Source: Dictyobacter formicarum (GTDB lineage Bacteria > Chloroflexota > Ktedonobacteria > Ktedonobacterales > Ktedonobacteraceae). From it: a stretch of 64,000 nucleotides of DNA. Below the pieces are notes generated by a model. It did no database searches and was not told the origin of the DNA. It saw nothing but the letters and a program-made list of their open reading frames with translations. Location: contig NZ_BNJJ01000020.1 of assembly GCF_016587435.1 (NCBI RefSeq), positions 1-64,000 on the forward strand. Reading direction: 5' to 3'. Positions 24,908 to 35,503 of the stretch are shown here, piece after piece; position 1 is the stretch's first letter, and each line of letters starts with the position of its first letter. Made by a program: the position numbers and the translations under genes.

Positions 24908-26026
24908 TCAGCATTCCAGGCGGCCACACTCACTGCATACAGGCAAAACCGGCAACTGCACGGTTTCTCTTTTCCTCAACGCTTGCTGCGCGCGCAAAGA
25001 TTGTGTACTGGCTGGCAGCAAATACTGGCTGGCAGCAGGCAGGATTTTATCCTGAAAATGCCGCCAGATATGCTCCAGGTACATCGCACATTCCAGAGGT
25101 CGGCGCATAACAAAAAATTGCTGTCGGCGCCAATAGGTAGTAGATACCATAACCGCTCCTGGCACATGTGAGTATTGGAGCATATGTTCATAGCCCAGCG
25201 TAATATGGCGTTGCTGACCCAGGTAGATCAGACGGAGATTGGTCAGGATAAGCCTGCCCTGATCTTTAACCTTTGCTCTGGCCCGCTTACCGTCACCCGG
25301 TGGATCATCACACAGTCTGGCCTCGGTACAATAGTGAGCACATTCACCATCCAGTAGTACTGCGGGCACCGCAATCTGCGGCAATGGCTCGGTCTGTAAA
25401 CTTTTAGCCAGTGCTTCCACATCGAAGCCATAAAAACGTACTTCGCGCTCTCTTTGGAGACGCTGCCGGCGCTGCAGATGTTCTCGATGGCGCTCATCGG
25501 TCCATGGCCACGACGTAACGGCATCCAGCGTTAATGGTACCATTGGTGACGTCATGCCAGAAGACGCGATAGTCTCCGCCTCCCCATCTACCACAGCATC
25601 AAAGGGTCCAGCCGCTACAGTCGGCTGGTCATGAGCATCATATTCCCAGAAACGCTCCTGCTCTCCCTCTGAGAGCACCAATGGCTGTGGCGTACGTGCA
25701 ACAGCCGTGGCACGCGCTGGAAGCTCAGGCGTAACATGGACCTCTTCAACGGAATAGCGTAAATGTACCCCACTCCATGTATGCAAATAGGCAATCACTT
25801 TTAAAGCCAGGGATATGTCGGCTATACCACGGATCACCACGATACCGGAGATAAATTGCAGTTCCAGGCGCATTGAAGGGACGCCCATAATACGGCGATA
25901 GACAGGCTTAAAATTAATCAAGTCATGTAACGAGTATGAGGTTCCCTGGATATCCACATGATCAGGATAAAGCTGTAGTATCTGCCCCCACCCATAGACA
26001 CATTCCACAATTGGCTCACCAAACAT
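24908..26026 (-). CDS. Hypothetical protein with PH/GRAM-like domain
   Basis: A 372-aa soluble protein. The N-terminal part (VYGWGQILQLYPDHVDIQGTS ... GVPSMRLELQFISGIVVIRG) and the C-terminal part (GRLILTNLRLIYLGQQRHITLGYEHM) both read like bacterial pleckstrin-homology/GRAM-type beta domains, split by a charged helix (about 180-210, DERHREHLQRRQRLQRERE). It ends in a Cys-rich CSECGRLEC, possibly an incomplete zinc ribbon. No catalytic motif. No partner is evident; the transglutaminase gene lies 131 bp upstream on the same strand. Confidence 0.6.
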   Translation of the reverse strand: MFGEPIVECVYGWGQILQLYPDHVDIQGTSYSLHDLINFKPVYRRIMGVPSMRLELQFISGIVVIRGIADISLALKVIAYLHTWSGVHLRYSVEEVHVTPELPARATAVARTPQPLVLSEGEQERFWEYDAHDQPTVAAGPFDAVVDGEAETIASSGMTSPMVPLTLDAVTSWPWTDERHREHLQRRQRLQREREVRFYGFDVEALAKSLQTEPLPQIAVPAVLLDGECAHYCTEARLCDDPPGDGKRARAKVKDQGRLILTNLRLIYLGQQRHITLGYEHMLQYSHVPGAVMVSTTYWRRQQFFVMRRPLECAMYLEHIWRHFQDKILPAASQYLLPASTQSLRAQQALRKRETVQLPVLPVCSECGRLEC

Positions 26027-26157
26027 TGCTCACTTACTCTCCCCAACAACCCAACGACTATCCATATCCACTCATAACTAGAAAACGAGATGCCATAGGG
26101 AGAGTAACGAGCATTGATACATCCGTGCATGATCACATGATCATATATAGCTCTGTC

Positions 26158-28590
26158 CTATTTTCCTTTGCGGAAGAGCAGCAGGCGCAGCAGGCGTGCA
26201 CGCAACGCAGGCCAGGAACGTTTCAGCGAGATCGCTTCTTGCTCGCCCGGCGCATGCGGGGTGGCACCCCAGCGCTCACGAACAAAGAGGTCAGTTAATT
26301 GCCAGAGCGAGGCATCTTTTTGCGGTAAATGGTAGCTCAACATCTCGGTATACTCGTAAGGGGTCTGCCAGGACTTCGGTCCCAGTCCAGCCCAACTGGC
26401 TACCCGGCAGGCACGCCAGAATAAACTAGAGACAGCCGGACGCGTCGCATCCAGCAACCGGCGGCGCCTGACAATGATGGCGCAAGCAAAAAAGATGATG
26501 GCACAAAGCAATAAGCCCAGAGCCAACCATAGCGTCAGCTGTGAACCTGAGTCTTTAGGCTGTGCAGCTTGCTGGTACGTCTGATCTGGTTGCTGCTTCT
26601 GTGATGTATGGGTTGGCACAGACTTCAGAGTTGGGGTTGGCTTAAGCGCAGGTTGTGTCGCAACAGGAGTAGGAGCATGATTAGTCGCAAGCTGGGATTG
26701 AGTTGAATAACCTGGCGTCGGCTCAAAATCCAACCAGCCATAGCCAGGGAAATAAGCCTGTACCCAGCTATGAGCATCACTACCCGACACAGACCAGACG
26801 CCGCGCGTGGGATCATACTTACCAGAGCTAAATCCTGTCACCAGGCGCGTCGGAATATGGAGCAGACGACCCATCACGGCCATCGCACTGGCATAGTAGG
26901 TACAATAGCCTGTATGCGTTTCCAACAACCAATCTACCACATCTTTATTGGGTGGAATAGGCGCATTATCGACCGAATACGTAAACACATGGGGATTGTT
27001 AAGATGAGATTCAATACGCTTCAAAGCATCATAGGCATTAGTAGCACCAGCTGTCCACTGAGCCGCAGTCTGCGCAACGCGTGAAGAGAGATCCTGCGGC
27101 TTTTGTAAATAAGAGATACTCAGCCAATAATAGTAAGCATCTGATTGCCAGAAGTTTGTATCATCATCTGGTAACGGTACGTCATTCACTGTTCCTTGAT
27201 GGGGAAGAGAGGAAACAACGCGATAGCTCTCATTCTGCTTCAACGGATCAAGTTGCGTCCAGGCACTGGCCGTACTCCCACCACTGCCACCACTGGCATA
27301 AATCTGAGTCGGAACGCTGAAGATAATCGGTTGGGCAGGCGCAAACAGATAGTTCTTAGAACCACCAATGGGCTGCGTCAGAGTGACTGTCGTCGACACT
27401 ATATTACTTGAACTATGCCCACTATCCAGCGGTAACCGCATATTAGCCGCGAATTCCTGTTGCCCAGTATCCCGAGGAGAGGTGGTCCAGGTATTATTGT
27501 TAAACTGACTAAGTGTAGAGCTCTCCAGATAATGCGATTTTTTATCAGAGCTCACATAAACCATTACTTCACTGTCAGACAAATGGATGCTATTGGAGAT
27601 CGCTAATTGATTACCAAAATAGTTGGTGGTATCTGGTGTTGAAGAGGCCAATGTACTTAGAGTATTCCAGGACAGGTCGCCGCTCATCGCCGTATTCCAG
27701 ATCAGATTAATCCGATCCCAGAGCACTTTACCACTCTCAGGCTGACTCTGTACGGGTAACAACCAGCCTAGAGGCAAGGTCAACAGCAAGATCAGGCAGC
27801 TGGCCTGCATACAACGCCCGGTTATTTTACGTAACCAGGCGCGGTCGGTGTATAGACCTTCATTGGTCCACTGCGCAAGTCGAGCGGCTAACTGAATACG
27901 AGCAATTAACAGAATCAATGGCGCCAGCATCACTAATAGCAGGTAGTTATAATTGCTCTTAACGTAATTTAAGTTCACCAGCATGATAGAGCAATAGACC
28001 AGCGCCACCAGCCAGGGCAAACGAGCCCGATAGACCAGCCAGCTCCCAAAATAGCCTAAAAAGAAACACAGAAAGGCCAGATAAAAAAAGAAGACCATCT
28101 CGCTCATCACGCTAGATTCATAAGCCATATGTCCGCTGAAGGCCGCTTGAAGACCCACAAGCACAACCTGAGCTGGCGCGTGAAACGCATAGACGCTAGT
28201 GACCCATACAGCCAGCACGTGGCCAATCATGCAGGCCAACAGGTGCAATAAAGCCTGTGGCACATATGGAAGTTTGGATACCACCAGCCCAACAAACAGG
28301 CCAACGATAGGACAGATATACAGATAATAGCTAAAATGTACCCACTCGGCGCTGACAATCACGACAACGACACTATAAAGGGCGATAGCAAGTAAGAGAA
28401 ATGCCAGCCAGCCTTCTTGTGGAACAAGAAAGCGTGTAATAGTGCTCCAAGGGGATGCAGCTGTGCTGGTCGCTCGATGCGGAAATGGAGGCTGCAACGA
28501 TGAATGGTAGGGAACCTGGTTACGTAGTTCTTGTTGTTTAGATTCAATTTCACTCGGGGCTCGCTGGCTATCAATAAGACTCGAACGCAT
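26158..28590 (-). CDS. TgpA-type transglutaminase-like membrane protein
   Basis: An 810-aa protein with seven or so N-terminal membrane helices (about 65-280), an extracytoplasmic region, a transglutaminase core, a Pro/Gln/Thr linker, one more helix (about 700-722) and a cytoplasmic DUF4129-type tail. The catalytic triad is visible: Cys in THTGYCTYYASAMAVMGR, His in GSDAHSWVQAYFPG, Asp in WLDFEPTPGY. ATG 28590 is preferred over the upstream start at 28656 because GAGGAG lies about seven bases before it. The family (DUF3488 plus Transglut_core) is often in operon with an AAA ATPase and a DUF58 protein; neither is seen here. Confidence 0.88.
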   Translation of the reverse strand: MRSSLIDSQRAPSEIESKQQELRNQVPYHSSLQPPFPHRATSTAASPWSTITRFLVPQEGWLAFLLLAIALYSVVVVIVSAEWVHFSYYLYICPIVGLFVGLVVSKLPYVPQALLHLLACMIGHVLAVWVTSVYAFHAPAQVVLVGLQAAFSGHMAYESSVMSEMVFFFYLAFLCFFLGYFGSWLVYRARLPWLVALVYCSIMLVNLNYVKSNYNYLLLVMLAPLILLIARIQLAARLAQWTNEGLYTDRAWLRKITGRCMQASCLILLLTLPLGWLLPVQSQPESGKVLWDRINLIWNTAMSGDLSWNTLSTLASSTPDTTNYFGNQLAISNSIHLSDSEVMVYVSSDKKSHYLESSTLSQFNNNTWTTSPRDTGQQEFAANMRLPLDSGHSSSNIVSTTVTLTQPIGGSKNYLFAPAQPIIFSVPTQIYASGGSGGSTASAWTQLDPLKQNESYRVVSSLPHQGTVNDVPLPDDDTNFWQSDAYYYWLSISYLQKPQDLSSRVAQTAAQWTAGATNAYDALKRIESHLNNPHVFTYSVDNAPIPPNKDVVDWLLETHTGYCTYYASAMAVMGRLLHIPTRLVTGFSSGKYDPTRGVWSVSGSDAHSWVQAYFPGYGWLDFEPTPGYSTQSQLATNHAPTPVATQPALKPTPTLKSVPTHTSQKQQPDQTYQQAAQPKDSGSQLTLWLALGLLLCAIIFFACAIIVRRRRLLDATRPAVSSLFWRACRVASWAGLGPKSWQTPYEYTEMLSYHLPQKDASLWQLTDLFVRERWGATPHAPGEQEAISLKRSWPALRARLLRLLLFRKGK

Positions 28591-28765
28591 CGAATACTCC
28601 TCTATACGACAAAAAGCCTCCACACATACTACTAGCACTAAATTATGATTATACATTGAGAAGCTGACAAAAACAGTAACTTACTCCACAAAGTAGGACC
28701 AAATATTCATATCAACCCATAAATATACACTCTTTGCTTATCAAGACCAATATGCATCAGAAAGC

Positions 28766-29419
28766 TTAAATGGTAGTCAATTGTAACCAACGTGCCTGTT
28801 CCCAGCCGGGATGGGCGTGACTATTCACCAGGCGAACGATAGGCGAGCTTTTCCAATCGATGACGCTAATCGTGGCTGGATCCAAAAAGATGCGGGACAG
28901 TGAGGTCAATGGCGCATCCAGTGCCTGGCATAAAAATGCCTTGATCGGACCCACGTGCGAGACCAATACCAGAGTCTGACCCGGGTGGCGCTGCACCAGT
29001 TGGGTAACAGCAGCACAAACACGTTCCTGCACCATCACAAAGCTCTCACCCTGGGGAGGAGCCAGCGCTGGATCGCGCTCCCAGGCCAATAACTGCTGCT
29101 CATCCTGAGGGCTGCGCGCCAGCACTTCCGCCCGGCTCAAACCTTCCCAGGCGCCAAAGTTCCCCTCACATAACTCATCGACCACCTGCACGGAAAGTTT
29201 ATGCTGATTGGCAATCGGCACGGCTGTCTGGTAGGCCCGCTGTAAAGGACTGCTATAGATAGCATGTACCTGCACTGCAGCCAGGGTTTGCGCCAATTGC
29301 AGCGCCTGCGTTGAACCATGCTCAGAAAGAGCATCATCTCGTACACCAATATAGCGAAATTCGCGATTAGCCAGGGTTTCGCCATGGCGCACAAATAGTA
29401 AACGTGTGGCAGCCACCAT
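28766..29419 (-). CDS. Histidine phosphatase family protein
   Basis: A 217-aa phosphoglycerate-mutase-like phosphatase. The phospho-histidine motif is LLFVRHGETLANRE; YSSPLQRAYQTA and the acid ELCEGNFGAWEG follow, and LVLVSHVGPIKAFL supplies the second histidine. It could act on a small phosphorylated metabolite such as alpha-ribazole phosphate or a sugar phosphate. I start at ATG 29419 because AGAGAG lies upstream at good spacing; the frame is open to an ATG at 29467 without a ribosome-binding site. Confidence 0.9.
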   Translation of the reverse strand: MVAATRLLFVRHGETLANREFRYIGVRDDALSEHGSTQALQLAQTLAAVQVHAIYSSPLQRAYQTAVPIANQHKLSVQVVDELCEGNFGAWEGLSRAEVLARSPQDEQQLLAWERDPALAPPQGESFVMVQERVCAAVTQLVQRHPGQTLVLVSHVGPIKAFLCQALDAPLTSLSRIFLDPATISVIDWKSSPIVRLVNSHAHPGWEQARWLQLTTI

Positions 29420-29542
29420 CGAAATTCTCTCTATCTTTTCCTGTGCAAACAATGAAAACAAGTGCATAAGATCAGCCAGTGCTCATCCCTTATTATCGCA
29501 CATGCCAAACCCAATGAGAGGAATCTAGAGAGTAATTACCGC

Positions 29543-30862
29543 TCATCCCTCTACTCCTTGGGTAACGCCAGCATTTTTGCGGCCAAAGAAGATGAGCAGG
29601 AAGGTGGGTGCCAACAAGAGGCAGACAGCACCATAGACAAAAGAGGCGGATAAACTGATGCTGGTTTGTAGCCAGCCAGCGATCGCTGGCCCAACGCTGA
29701 AACCGATGCTCCAGGTAACCGAGTAGAGACCAGCCAGGGTCGCACGCTGGCGATTTGAAACCTGCTCCATCGCGAAAGCGGCGTAGACTGGCTCGATCAG
29801 TGTGCGCATGAAGGAGCGTGCATATTCACCCGTAATGGCCAGCGGCAACGTGGGGGCGAAGCCAATCAAGACCATCAGCGGCGCGCTAAGGTACTGGACC
29901 GTGGTGACGAGGCGCAGTTTACTCCAACGCCTGACAAACAGAGGTGCTGTCAATGAGAAGATGCCGCCCGCCAGACCCGAGATAGTAAAAATGATACCCA
30001 GGGGTCCGGGAAGCAGGTTGAAGCGCAGTACAAAGTAAACCTGAATCAGGGCCACCACAGCACCTTCACCCATAGTAAATACGAGATCAGGAATCAACAG
30101 CTTGAGGAAAAGTCCCACCGAACGACTTTTTTGTACAGGGGCTGGCTCTATTCCCTCTGCTGCTAAGGCTTCGGCTGGCTCAGTTGTGCGCGTATGCCGG
30201 GGCTCCTGCAAAAACCAGAGTGGCAGTCCAAAGATAAACGTAAAAGAGGCGGCCGCAAAAACGCCATAGCGCAGAGCCAGCGTACTGGCCGCGGAAACAT
30301 GCAGTAGTCCGCCGACGAACTCTGGAATAAAGCCACCAAGCAGATTGCCCAACGATCCGATACCCAGCAGCAAAAAGCTATTCAAGGCCAACACACCCAC
30401 ACGCTGCTTTTCGGTTGTGCTCTCGGTCAACAGGGGTAAGTTCGTCACCCAATAGGCAGTCGAGACAAATCCTTGCAAGAGATTAATGATGATCAACCAG
30501 GGAGCTGAGGTAGCCAGGGCCAGCACGGACAGTGTCAACGGAGATAAAAGGGCGGTCAGCAGTAAAACAGGTTTGCGACCCCAGCGATCTGCCAGTATGC
30601 CCACGGGCACCGCCCCGATCATCGCCCCAATCGCCGCCATAGCACTAAAGATACCAATAAAATCAGGCAGATAGCCCAGACTATGAACGTAATAATTAAG
30701 CGTGAGCGCTGCAATACTAAGCTGGAAGCCTTTCCCCAGGGTAAAAAATAGCAAGAGATAGACATTGCGAGGCAGGTACCAGAACTCTTTCAGTCCTGTA
30801 AGTATTAACTTTGTCTGTTTATCAGCAACAGATGGCGTCGAGGGATCAGAAACCGAGGACAT
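29543..30862 (-). CDS. MFS transporter
   Basis: A 439-aa major facilitator superfamily protein with 12 predicted membrane helices and a cytoplasmic central loop (about 205-230, PRHTRTTEPAEALAAEG). The helix 2-3 loop motif is GILADRWGRKPVLL (GxxxDRxGRR), and helix 1 begins YLLLFFTLGKGF. Both point to an MFS drug or metabolite exporter; the substrate is unknown. AGGAG precedes ATG 30862. It is divergent from the adaptor/ABC exporter operon, with a 261-bp AT-rich gap between them. Confidence 0.9.
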   Translation of the reverse strand: MSSVSDPSTPSVADKQTKLILTGLKEFWYLPRNVYLLLFFTLGKGFQLSIAALTLNYYVHSLGYLPDFIGIFSAMAAIGAMIGAVPVGILADRWGRKPVLLLTALLSPLTLSVLALATSAPWLIIINLLQGFVSTAYWVTNLPLLTESTTEKQRVGVLALNSFLLLGIGSLGNLLGGFIPEFVGGLLHVSAASTLALRYGVFAAASFTFIFGLPLWFLQEPRHTRTTEPAEALAAEGIEPAPVQKSRSVGLFLKLLIPDLVFTMGEGAVVALIQVYFVLRFNLLPGPLGIIFTISGLAGGIFSLTAPLFVRRWSKLRLVTTVQYLSAPLMVLIGFAPTLPLAITGEYARSFMRTLIEPVYAAFAMEQVSNRQRATLAGLYSVTWSIGFSVGPAIAGWLQTSISLSASFVYGAVCLLLAPTFLLIFFGRKNAGVTQGVEG

Positions 30863-31123
30863 AACAACTCCTAATTGACAATCGCAGATCTACAGAGGTA
30901 GCCTATCACACTCCTTGCCTCTCGACAATGAACAAAAGGACAGTCAAGGGGTTCATTTCGATGGTTATTTCTTGAGGTTTTTTTTACATTTCGGCCAATT
31001 TCATCATTTTTTTCTTTACAAATTTCACGCTTTTTCTTGAGTTCTAAATGTTAAACTAGCGATACAAATCCTTGAATAGTCATGTATAGAATTTTTAAAA
31101 TTTAACCAAAGTAGGAATGAGCA

Positions 31124-32419
31124 ATGGCTGAAAATGTAGAGATACAATCCCAACCTCTTTTCGATGAACCAGAAGAAGAGGATGCCTTCACCTTTGAAGA
31201 GTTTCAACACCAGCAGAAACGCAAACGTCCCAAAACGTTATTGACCATCTTGATTATTTTGTTAGTGATTGTCCTGGCAGCTGGTGGTTTGCTGTACTGG
31301 CGCACTACCCAAAAAGCCAGTATCAGCTATACCCAGGCATATGTGACTACAGGCAACATCGCCCAACAAATCTCTGCAACCGGCCCGGTACAGGCTAAAG
31401 CAACGTATAATCTGAATTTCACGACCAGCGGCCAGATTAATCAGATCAATGTAAAAGTAGGGGACCAGGTTAAAGCTGGTCAGCAACTGGCCACCATCAC
31501 CCCTACAAATCCGCAGCAAAATAGCGCGTCTCTGACCACGTTGACCGCACCGGCCAATGCCACGGTAGCAGCCATCAACGGCTACGTCGGCACCACGGTT
31601 GGCAGCGGCAGCAATAACAACTCCAATAGCTCCAACAGTTCCGGCAGCTCCAATGCATTGATAGTGCTGACGGACACCAGTGCGCTACAGATTGTGGCCC
31701 AGGTCAACGAGTCAGACATCGGCAACGTCAAAGTTGGCCAGTCGGCTCAGTTTACCGTTGCTGCCTATCCCAACAACACGTTCCAGGCGACTGTCGCCTC
31801 AATTAATACCGTTGGACAGTCCAGCTCTGGTGTAGTGACCTACCCGGTCACCCTCAGCGTCACTATGAGCTCACTGAATAACATCCATCTGCTGCCATTG
31901 ATGACCGCTACTGCCAATATCACCACCGAGCAGCAGACCAATGTGCTCCGTGTACCAGCCGCTGCGCTCACCTTTGCGACCACAGCCATACAAAATGGTT
32001 ATATCAGTCGGACAGCGTTGCGTAGTCTGCGTAACGGTGGTGCGAACCAGCAGGGCAACGGTGGCGCGAGCCAACAAGGAAACGGCAGTTCATCCGCAAC
32101 CACAGGTAAGCCGGGGATGGTGCTCGAATTACAAAATGGCGTGTTGACACCCGTTATGGTAACCACAGGCTTGAGCAATGGACAATACACCCAGATCCTC
32201 TCAGGCTTGAATGAAGGAGACCAGGTAGTAACCAATGCCACCGGAGGCAGCGCAACACAGAACAACACAACGGGTCAGCAGCGTAATGGTGGCTTTGGTG
32301 GTGGCTTCGGTGGTAATGGTGGCTTCGGCGGCGGGGGCGGTGGCTTCCGCAATGGCGGTGGGGGCGGTGGCTTCCGCAATGGCGGTGGCGGCGGCAACGG
32401 TGGAGGTCAAGGTCAATGA
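31124..32419 (+). CDS. MacA/HlyD-type membrane-fusion adaptor with Gly-rich tail
   Basis: A 431-aa exporter adaptor: cytoplasmic N-terminus, one membrane helix (about 39-62), lipoyl/barrel-sandwich segments (GQINQINVKVGDQVKAGQQL and LTAPANATVAAINGYVGTTV), beta-barrel strands and a membrane-proximal domain (GLNEGDQVVTNATGG). The coiled-coil hairpin is replaced by a short Asn/Ser-rich loop, normal for monoderm adaptors. The tail is extremely Gly-rich (FGGGFGGNGGFGGGGGG). The stop overlaps the ATPase start (ATGA at 32416), so adaptor, ATPase and permease form one operon. Confidence 0.9.
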   Translation: MAENVEIQSQPLFDEPEEEDAFTFEEFQHQQKRKRPKTLLTILIILLVIVLAAGGLLYWRTTQKASISYTQAYVTTGNIAQQISATGPVQAKATYNLNFTTSGQINQINVKVGDQVKAGQQLATITPTNPQQNSASLTTLTAPANATVAAINGYVGTTVGSGSNNNSNSSNSSGSSNALIVLTDTSALQIVAQVNESDIGNVKVGQSAQFTVAAYPNNTFQATVASINTVGQSSSGVVTYPVTLSVTMSSLNNIHLLPLMTATANITTEQQTNVLRVPAAALTFATTAIQNGYISRTALRSLRNGGANQQGNGGASQQGNGSSSATTGKPGMVLELQNGVLTPVMVTTGLSNGQYTQILSGLNEGDQVVTNATGGSATQNNTTGQQRNGGFGGGFGGNGGFGGGGGGFRNGGGGGGFRNGGGGGNGGGQGQ

Positions 32420-33198
32420 TAGAGGCCGATTCACAAGAGATGCATAAAAAAGTCGCCACGCGCATCCAGATCCGCTCTTTGTACAAATACTATACAATGG
32501 GGCGAACCGTGGTGCCGGCCTTGCGTGGGGTAAATCTGGAAATCAAGCATGGTGAGTTCGTTGCCATCATGGGCCCGTCTGGCTCCGGGAAATCGACTTT
32601 CATGAACATCCTGGGTTGCCTGGATAGGCCAACGCGAGGCGAGTATAACCTGGATGGAGTGTCGGTCGGGCAGATGAGCAATACGGAGCTTGCGGACGTA
32701 CGCAACCAGAAAATTGGCTTCATCTTCCAGAGCTTTAACCTGCTGCGCTGGATGTCTACCCAGGCCAATGTAGAGTTACCACTGGTGTATGCAGGTATCT
32801 CCAAAGAAGAGCGAGAGGCACGATCCAGGCGCGCCCTCTCGCTGGTCGGGCTGACGTCACGAGCCAATCATCGTCCCATGGAGTTGTCAGGAGGCCAACA
32901 GCAACGCGTGGCGATTGCCCGCTCGTTGGTAACCTCTCCCTCCCTGATCCTGGCTGACGAACCAACCGGCAACCTGGATTCACATACAAGCCTGGAAATT
33001 ATGCGCATTATGCAGGAATTAAATGCTCGCGGCATGACCATCGTGCTGGTCACCCATGAACAGGAGATCTCTGACTACTGCCAGCGAAAAGTCATTTTTC
33101 GGGATGGGCGCGTGGTTGATGATCTGGTCAATCCGCAGCCTCTGAATGCCAGGGAACAACTCTCCGCGCATATATCGACAGAGCAGGTGCAACCATGA
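32416..33198 (+). CDS. ABC transporter ATP-binding protein (MacB-type)
   Basis: A 260-aa ABC ATPase with Walker [10 protein letters not shown] (about residue 53), Q-loop IFQSFNLL, signature [15 protein letters not shown], Walker [13 protein letters not shown] and H-loop VLVTHE. It belongs to the LolD/MacB group that works with FtsX-like permeases. It overlaps the adaptor upstream by four bases and the permease downstream by four bases, so it is strictly coupled to both. Confidence 0.95.
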   Translation: MIEADSQEMHKKVATRIQIRSLYKYYTMGRTVVPALRGVNLEIKHGEFVAIMGPSGSGKSTFMNILGCLDRPTRGEYNLDGVSVGQMSNTELADVRNQKIGFIFQSFNLLRWMSTQANVELPLVYAGISKEEREARSRRALSLVGLTSRANHRPMELSGGQQQRVAIARSLVTSPSLILADEPTGNLDSHTSLEIMRIMQELNARGMTIVLVTHEQEISDYCQRKVIFRDGRVVDDLVNPQPLNAREQLSAHISTEQVQP

Positions 33199-34511
33199 GC
33201 ATATCAAAACAACAGCGTCAGCCAGAGAGTCTTCGCAGGCCATCAGCTAAAGAGCCGATCATGCCTCCCATCAAACGGACACAGCGGCGACGTGGTCGGA
33301 GCAGTTATGCGCTGGTACAGAGCATCAGTAGCGCAATGGAAGCCTTGCGCGCCAATAAGCTGCGTTCACTACTGACGTCTCTGGGCATCATCATCGGCGT
33401 CGCGGCCGTCATTATGATGGTCGCTACCAGCGAAGGCAACGCCGCCACCATCAACGGGCGTCTCTCAACCTTGAATCCCAATCAATTAAATATTCGTGGT
33501 GGTGCTGCCGCCACCGGTGGTGTCCGGCAGGGCGCAGGTACCCAACAGGTACTTACGCAGAGCGATGCTGATGACCTGGCCAGCCAGGTACCGGGTCTGG
33601 CCGCCGTCAGCCCCATAGTCAACGTTAATGGACAGGTAATTTACCAGAACCAGAACTGGTCCACCAGCGTGCAGGGTGTCTATCCCAATTATCAGCAAAT
33701 CGGGAGCTGGCAACTGCAAGAAGGCAATTTCTTCACCAGCGCGGATGAACAAAGCAATGCCTCCGTGGCCGTATTGGGACAAACAGTGGTGGATAATCTG
33801 TTTACCGCCCAGGGTATCGATCCATTGGGCCGCCAGGTACGCATTGGCTCATCGACCTTCACCGTGGTTGGGGTTCTGGCCACGAAAGGTGCGAATGGCG
33901 CGACCAATGCCGACGATGTCATCTATATCCCATTCAGTACGGCCATCAACCGCCTTGGAGGCAGCCAGAGGCCGCTCGCGATCACGGTGCTGGTCAGTCA
34001 AGGCCAAAACGTCACAGATGTACAGGCTAATGTACAACAATTTCTACAGGGACGGCATGATGCCAGCGAATTTACCATCCAGAATCAGGGTCAGCTACTG
34101 CAAACCGTACAAACAGCCGCCCAATCCCTGACCATTCTGCTGATCAGTGTGGCAGCCATTTCCTTGCTGGTCGGTGGCATTGGCATCATGAACATCATGC
34201 TGGTATCGGTGACCGAGCGCACGCGTGAGATCGGCATTCGCATCGCCCTGGGAGCCTATCCCAGCGACGTGATGGCTCAGTTTCTCATTGAAGCACTGAT
34301 ACTCAGTGCCCTTGGAGGTATCGTGGGCATCGCGCTGGGCGTGCTGGGAGCCTTCGTTGCTTCACAGCTGACCGCGCAACCACTGGTTATCGATCCATTG
34401 GCCATCTTACTCTCCTTTGCCTTTGCGGCAGTGGTAGGTATCGTCTTTGGCTTCTATCCTGCGCAACGCGCCGCCCGGATGGATCCCATTAACGCACTTA
34501 GAACCGAGTAA
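33195..34511 (+). CDS. ABC transporter permease (MacB/FtsX-type)
   Basis: A 438-aa permease with a basic N-terminus, one helix (about 55-77, LLTSLGIIIGVAAVIMMVA), a large extracytoplasmic MacB periplasmic-core-like domain and three C-terminal helices (about 310-435) with the FtsX signature LLVGGIGIMNIMLVSVTERT. Together with the adaptor and ATPase it should export a peptide, lipid or antibiotic; without an outer membrane the adaptor would act in the cell wall. Last gene of the operon. Confidence 0.93.
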   Translation: MSISKQQRQPESLRRPSAKEPIMPPIKRTQRRRGRSSYALVQSISSAMEALRANKLRSLLTSLGIIIGVAAVIMMVATSEGNAATINGRLSTLNPNQLNIRGGAAATGGVRQGAGTQQVLTQSDADDLASQVPGLAAVSPIVNVNGQVIYQNQNWSTSVQGVYPNYQQIGSWQLQEGNFFTSADEQSNASVAVLGQTVVDNLFTAQGIDPLGRQVRIGSSTFTVVGVLATKGANGATNADDVIYIPFSTAINRLGGSQRPLAITVLVSQGQNVTDVQANVQQFLQGRHDASEFTIQNQGQLLQTVQTAAQSLTILLISVAAISLLVGGIGIMNIMLVSVTERTREIGIRIALGAYPSDVMAQFLIEALILSALGGIVGIALGVLGAFVASQLTAQPLVIDPLAILLSFAFAAVVGIVFGFYPAQRAARMDPINALRTE

Positions 34512-34798
34512 ACCAGATCCGCAGGACAGCAAGCGGCTTCCCAGCGGCAGGTACAGCTACAGGTATGTGAGACTTGAGCACCATGCTATGGGAAGCCCCT
34601 CCTGGCAACAAATCCACCGTATCACCTTCCCTCTTCGCGTCTGGCTATTTTCTGTAACTCCTGGCCTTTTTCTACGTATACACCACAGTATTGAAGATAA
34701 GCATCTGCCTATGCCTGCTGCTATCTGGATGTTTTTTAGATAGTATTCATATCCATGTTTTTGTGGAATCGGCAGCGAAGATGCGGGAGGAAATTAAC

Positions 34799-35098
34799 AT
34801 GAACATTTCTTTTCACACCATACATGTTACCGAGATATTACAACCCGGCAATTTGATTGCCTGGATACTCGTAGGATTGATTGCCGGTGCACTGGCAGGT
34901 ACGGTCGTGCGCGGTCGGGGTTATGGGTGCATCGGCAATATCATCGTAGGACTGGTTGGTTCCGTCATTGGGAGCATCCTGGCAAGCGCGTTGGACCTGG
35001 GCACGTTCCATTTCTGTGGCAGCATCTTCATTTCCTTCATCGGGGCCGCCATTTTTGTCGCCATACTACAGCTACTCTCAGGAGGCGATCGCAGATAA
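34799..35098 (+). CDS. GlsB/YeaQ/YmgE-family small membrane protein
   Basis: A 99-aa protein with three hydrophobic segments and the family pattern LVGLIAGALAGTVVRGRGYGCIGNIIVGLVGSVIG (transglycosylase-associated protein family). Members are general-stress membrane proteins with unknown mechanism. Start ATG 34799 is chosen because GGAGG lies about eight bases upstream; the frame is open further left but without a good start. A Dabb protein gene follows 101 bp later. Confidence 0.88.
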   Translation: MNISFHTIHVTEILQPGNLIAWILVGLIAGALAGTVVRGRGYGCIGNIIVGLVGSVIGSILASALDLGTFHFCGSIFISFIGAAIFVAILQLLSGGDRR

Positions 35099-35199
35099 CG
35101 AGCAGACCGAACCACCATTTGTCCATCAGGTACCCCCATCAAACGTAATAAGATAGGGCTTGCATAGCCTGCAGTTTATGGAGGACGGAGGAACAACCG

Positions 35200-35490
35200 A
35201 TGATCACACATATCGTTTTGATTCAACCCAAGGCAGAAACATCAACTGAACAGCTACAAACCGTTCTTGAGCAAATAAAAGCGCTCAAGCAGCTCATTCC
35301 TGGCATTCACGATGTTCAGGTTGGAAAAAACCTCGGTCAAAATACACAGGGATATACCTATGGCATGGTCATGCATCTGGAAAGTATGGATCACTTGAAA
35401 ACTTACCTGTCGCATCCCGCCCACCTGACGGTGGCCAAAGAACTTACGCAGATCAGTCAGAACCTGATCGTGTTCGACCTGGCCCAGTAA
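35200..35490 (+). CDS. Dabb (stress-responsive A/B barrel) protein
   Basis: A 96-aa protein with the dimeric alpha/beta barrel pattern: [58 protein letters not shown], then a last strand. Such proteins form dimers and take part in stress or aromatic metabolism; no active site is defined. GGAGGACGGAGG precedes the start. Hairpin repeat C begins 14 bp after the stop. Confidence 0.87.
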   Translation: MITHIVLIQPKAETSTEQLQTVLEQIKALKQLIPGIHDVQVGKNLGQNTQGYTYGMVMHLESMDHLKTYLSHPAHLTVAKELTQISQNLIVFDLAQ

Positions 35491-35503
35491 AAGCATGCGT
35501 TTC

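Noticed and set aside
34535..34597. 9-bp inverted repeat GGCTTCCCA/TGGGAAGCC after the ABC permease
   Set aside because: Loop of 45 nt and no T tract, so too weak for a terminator call.
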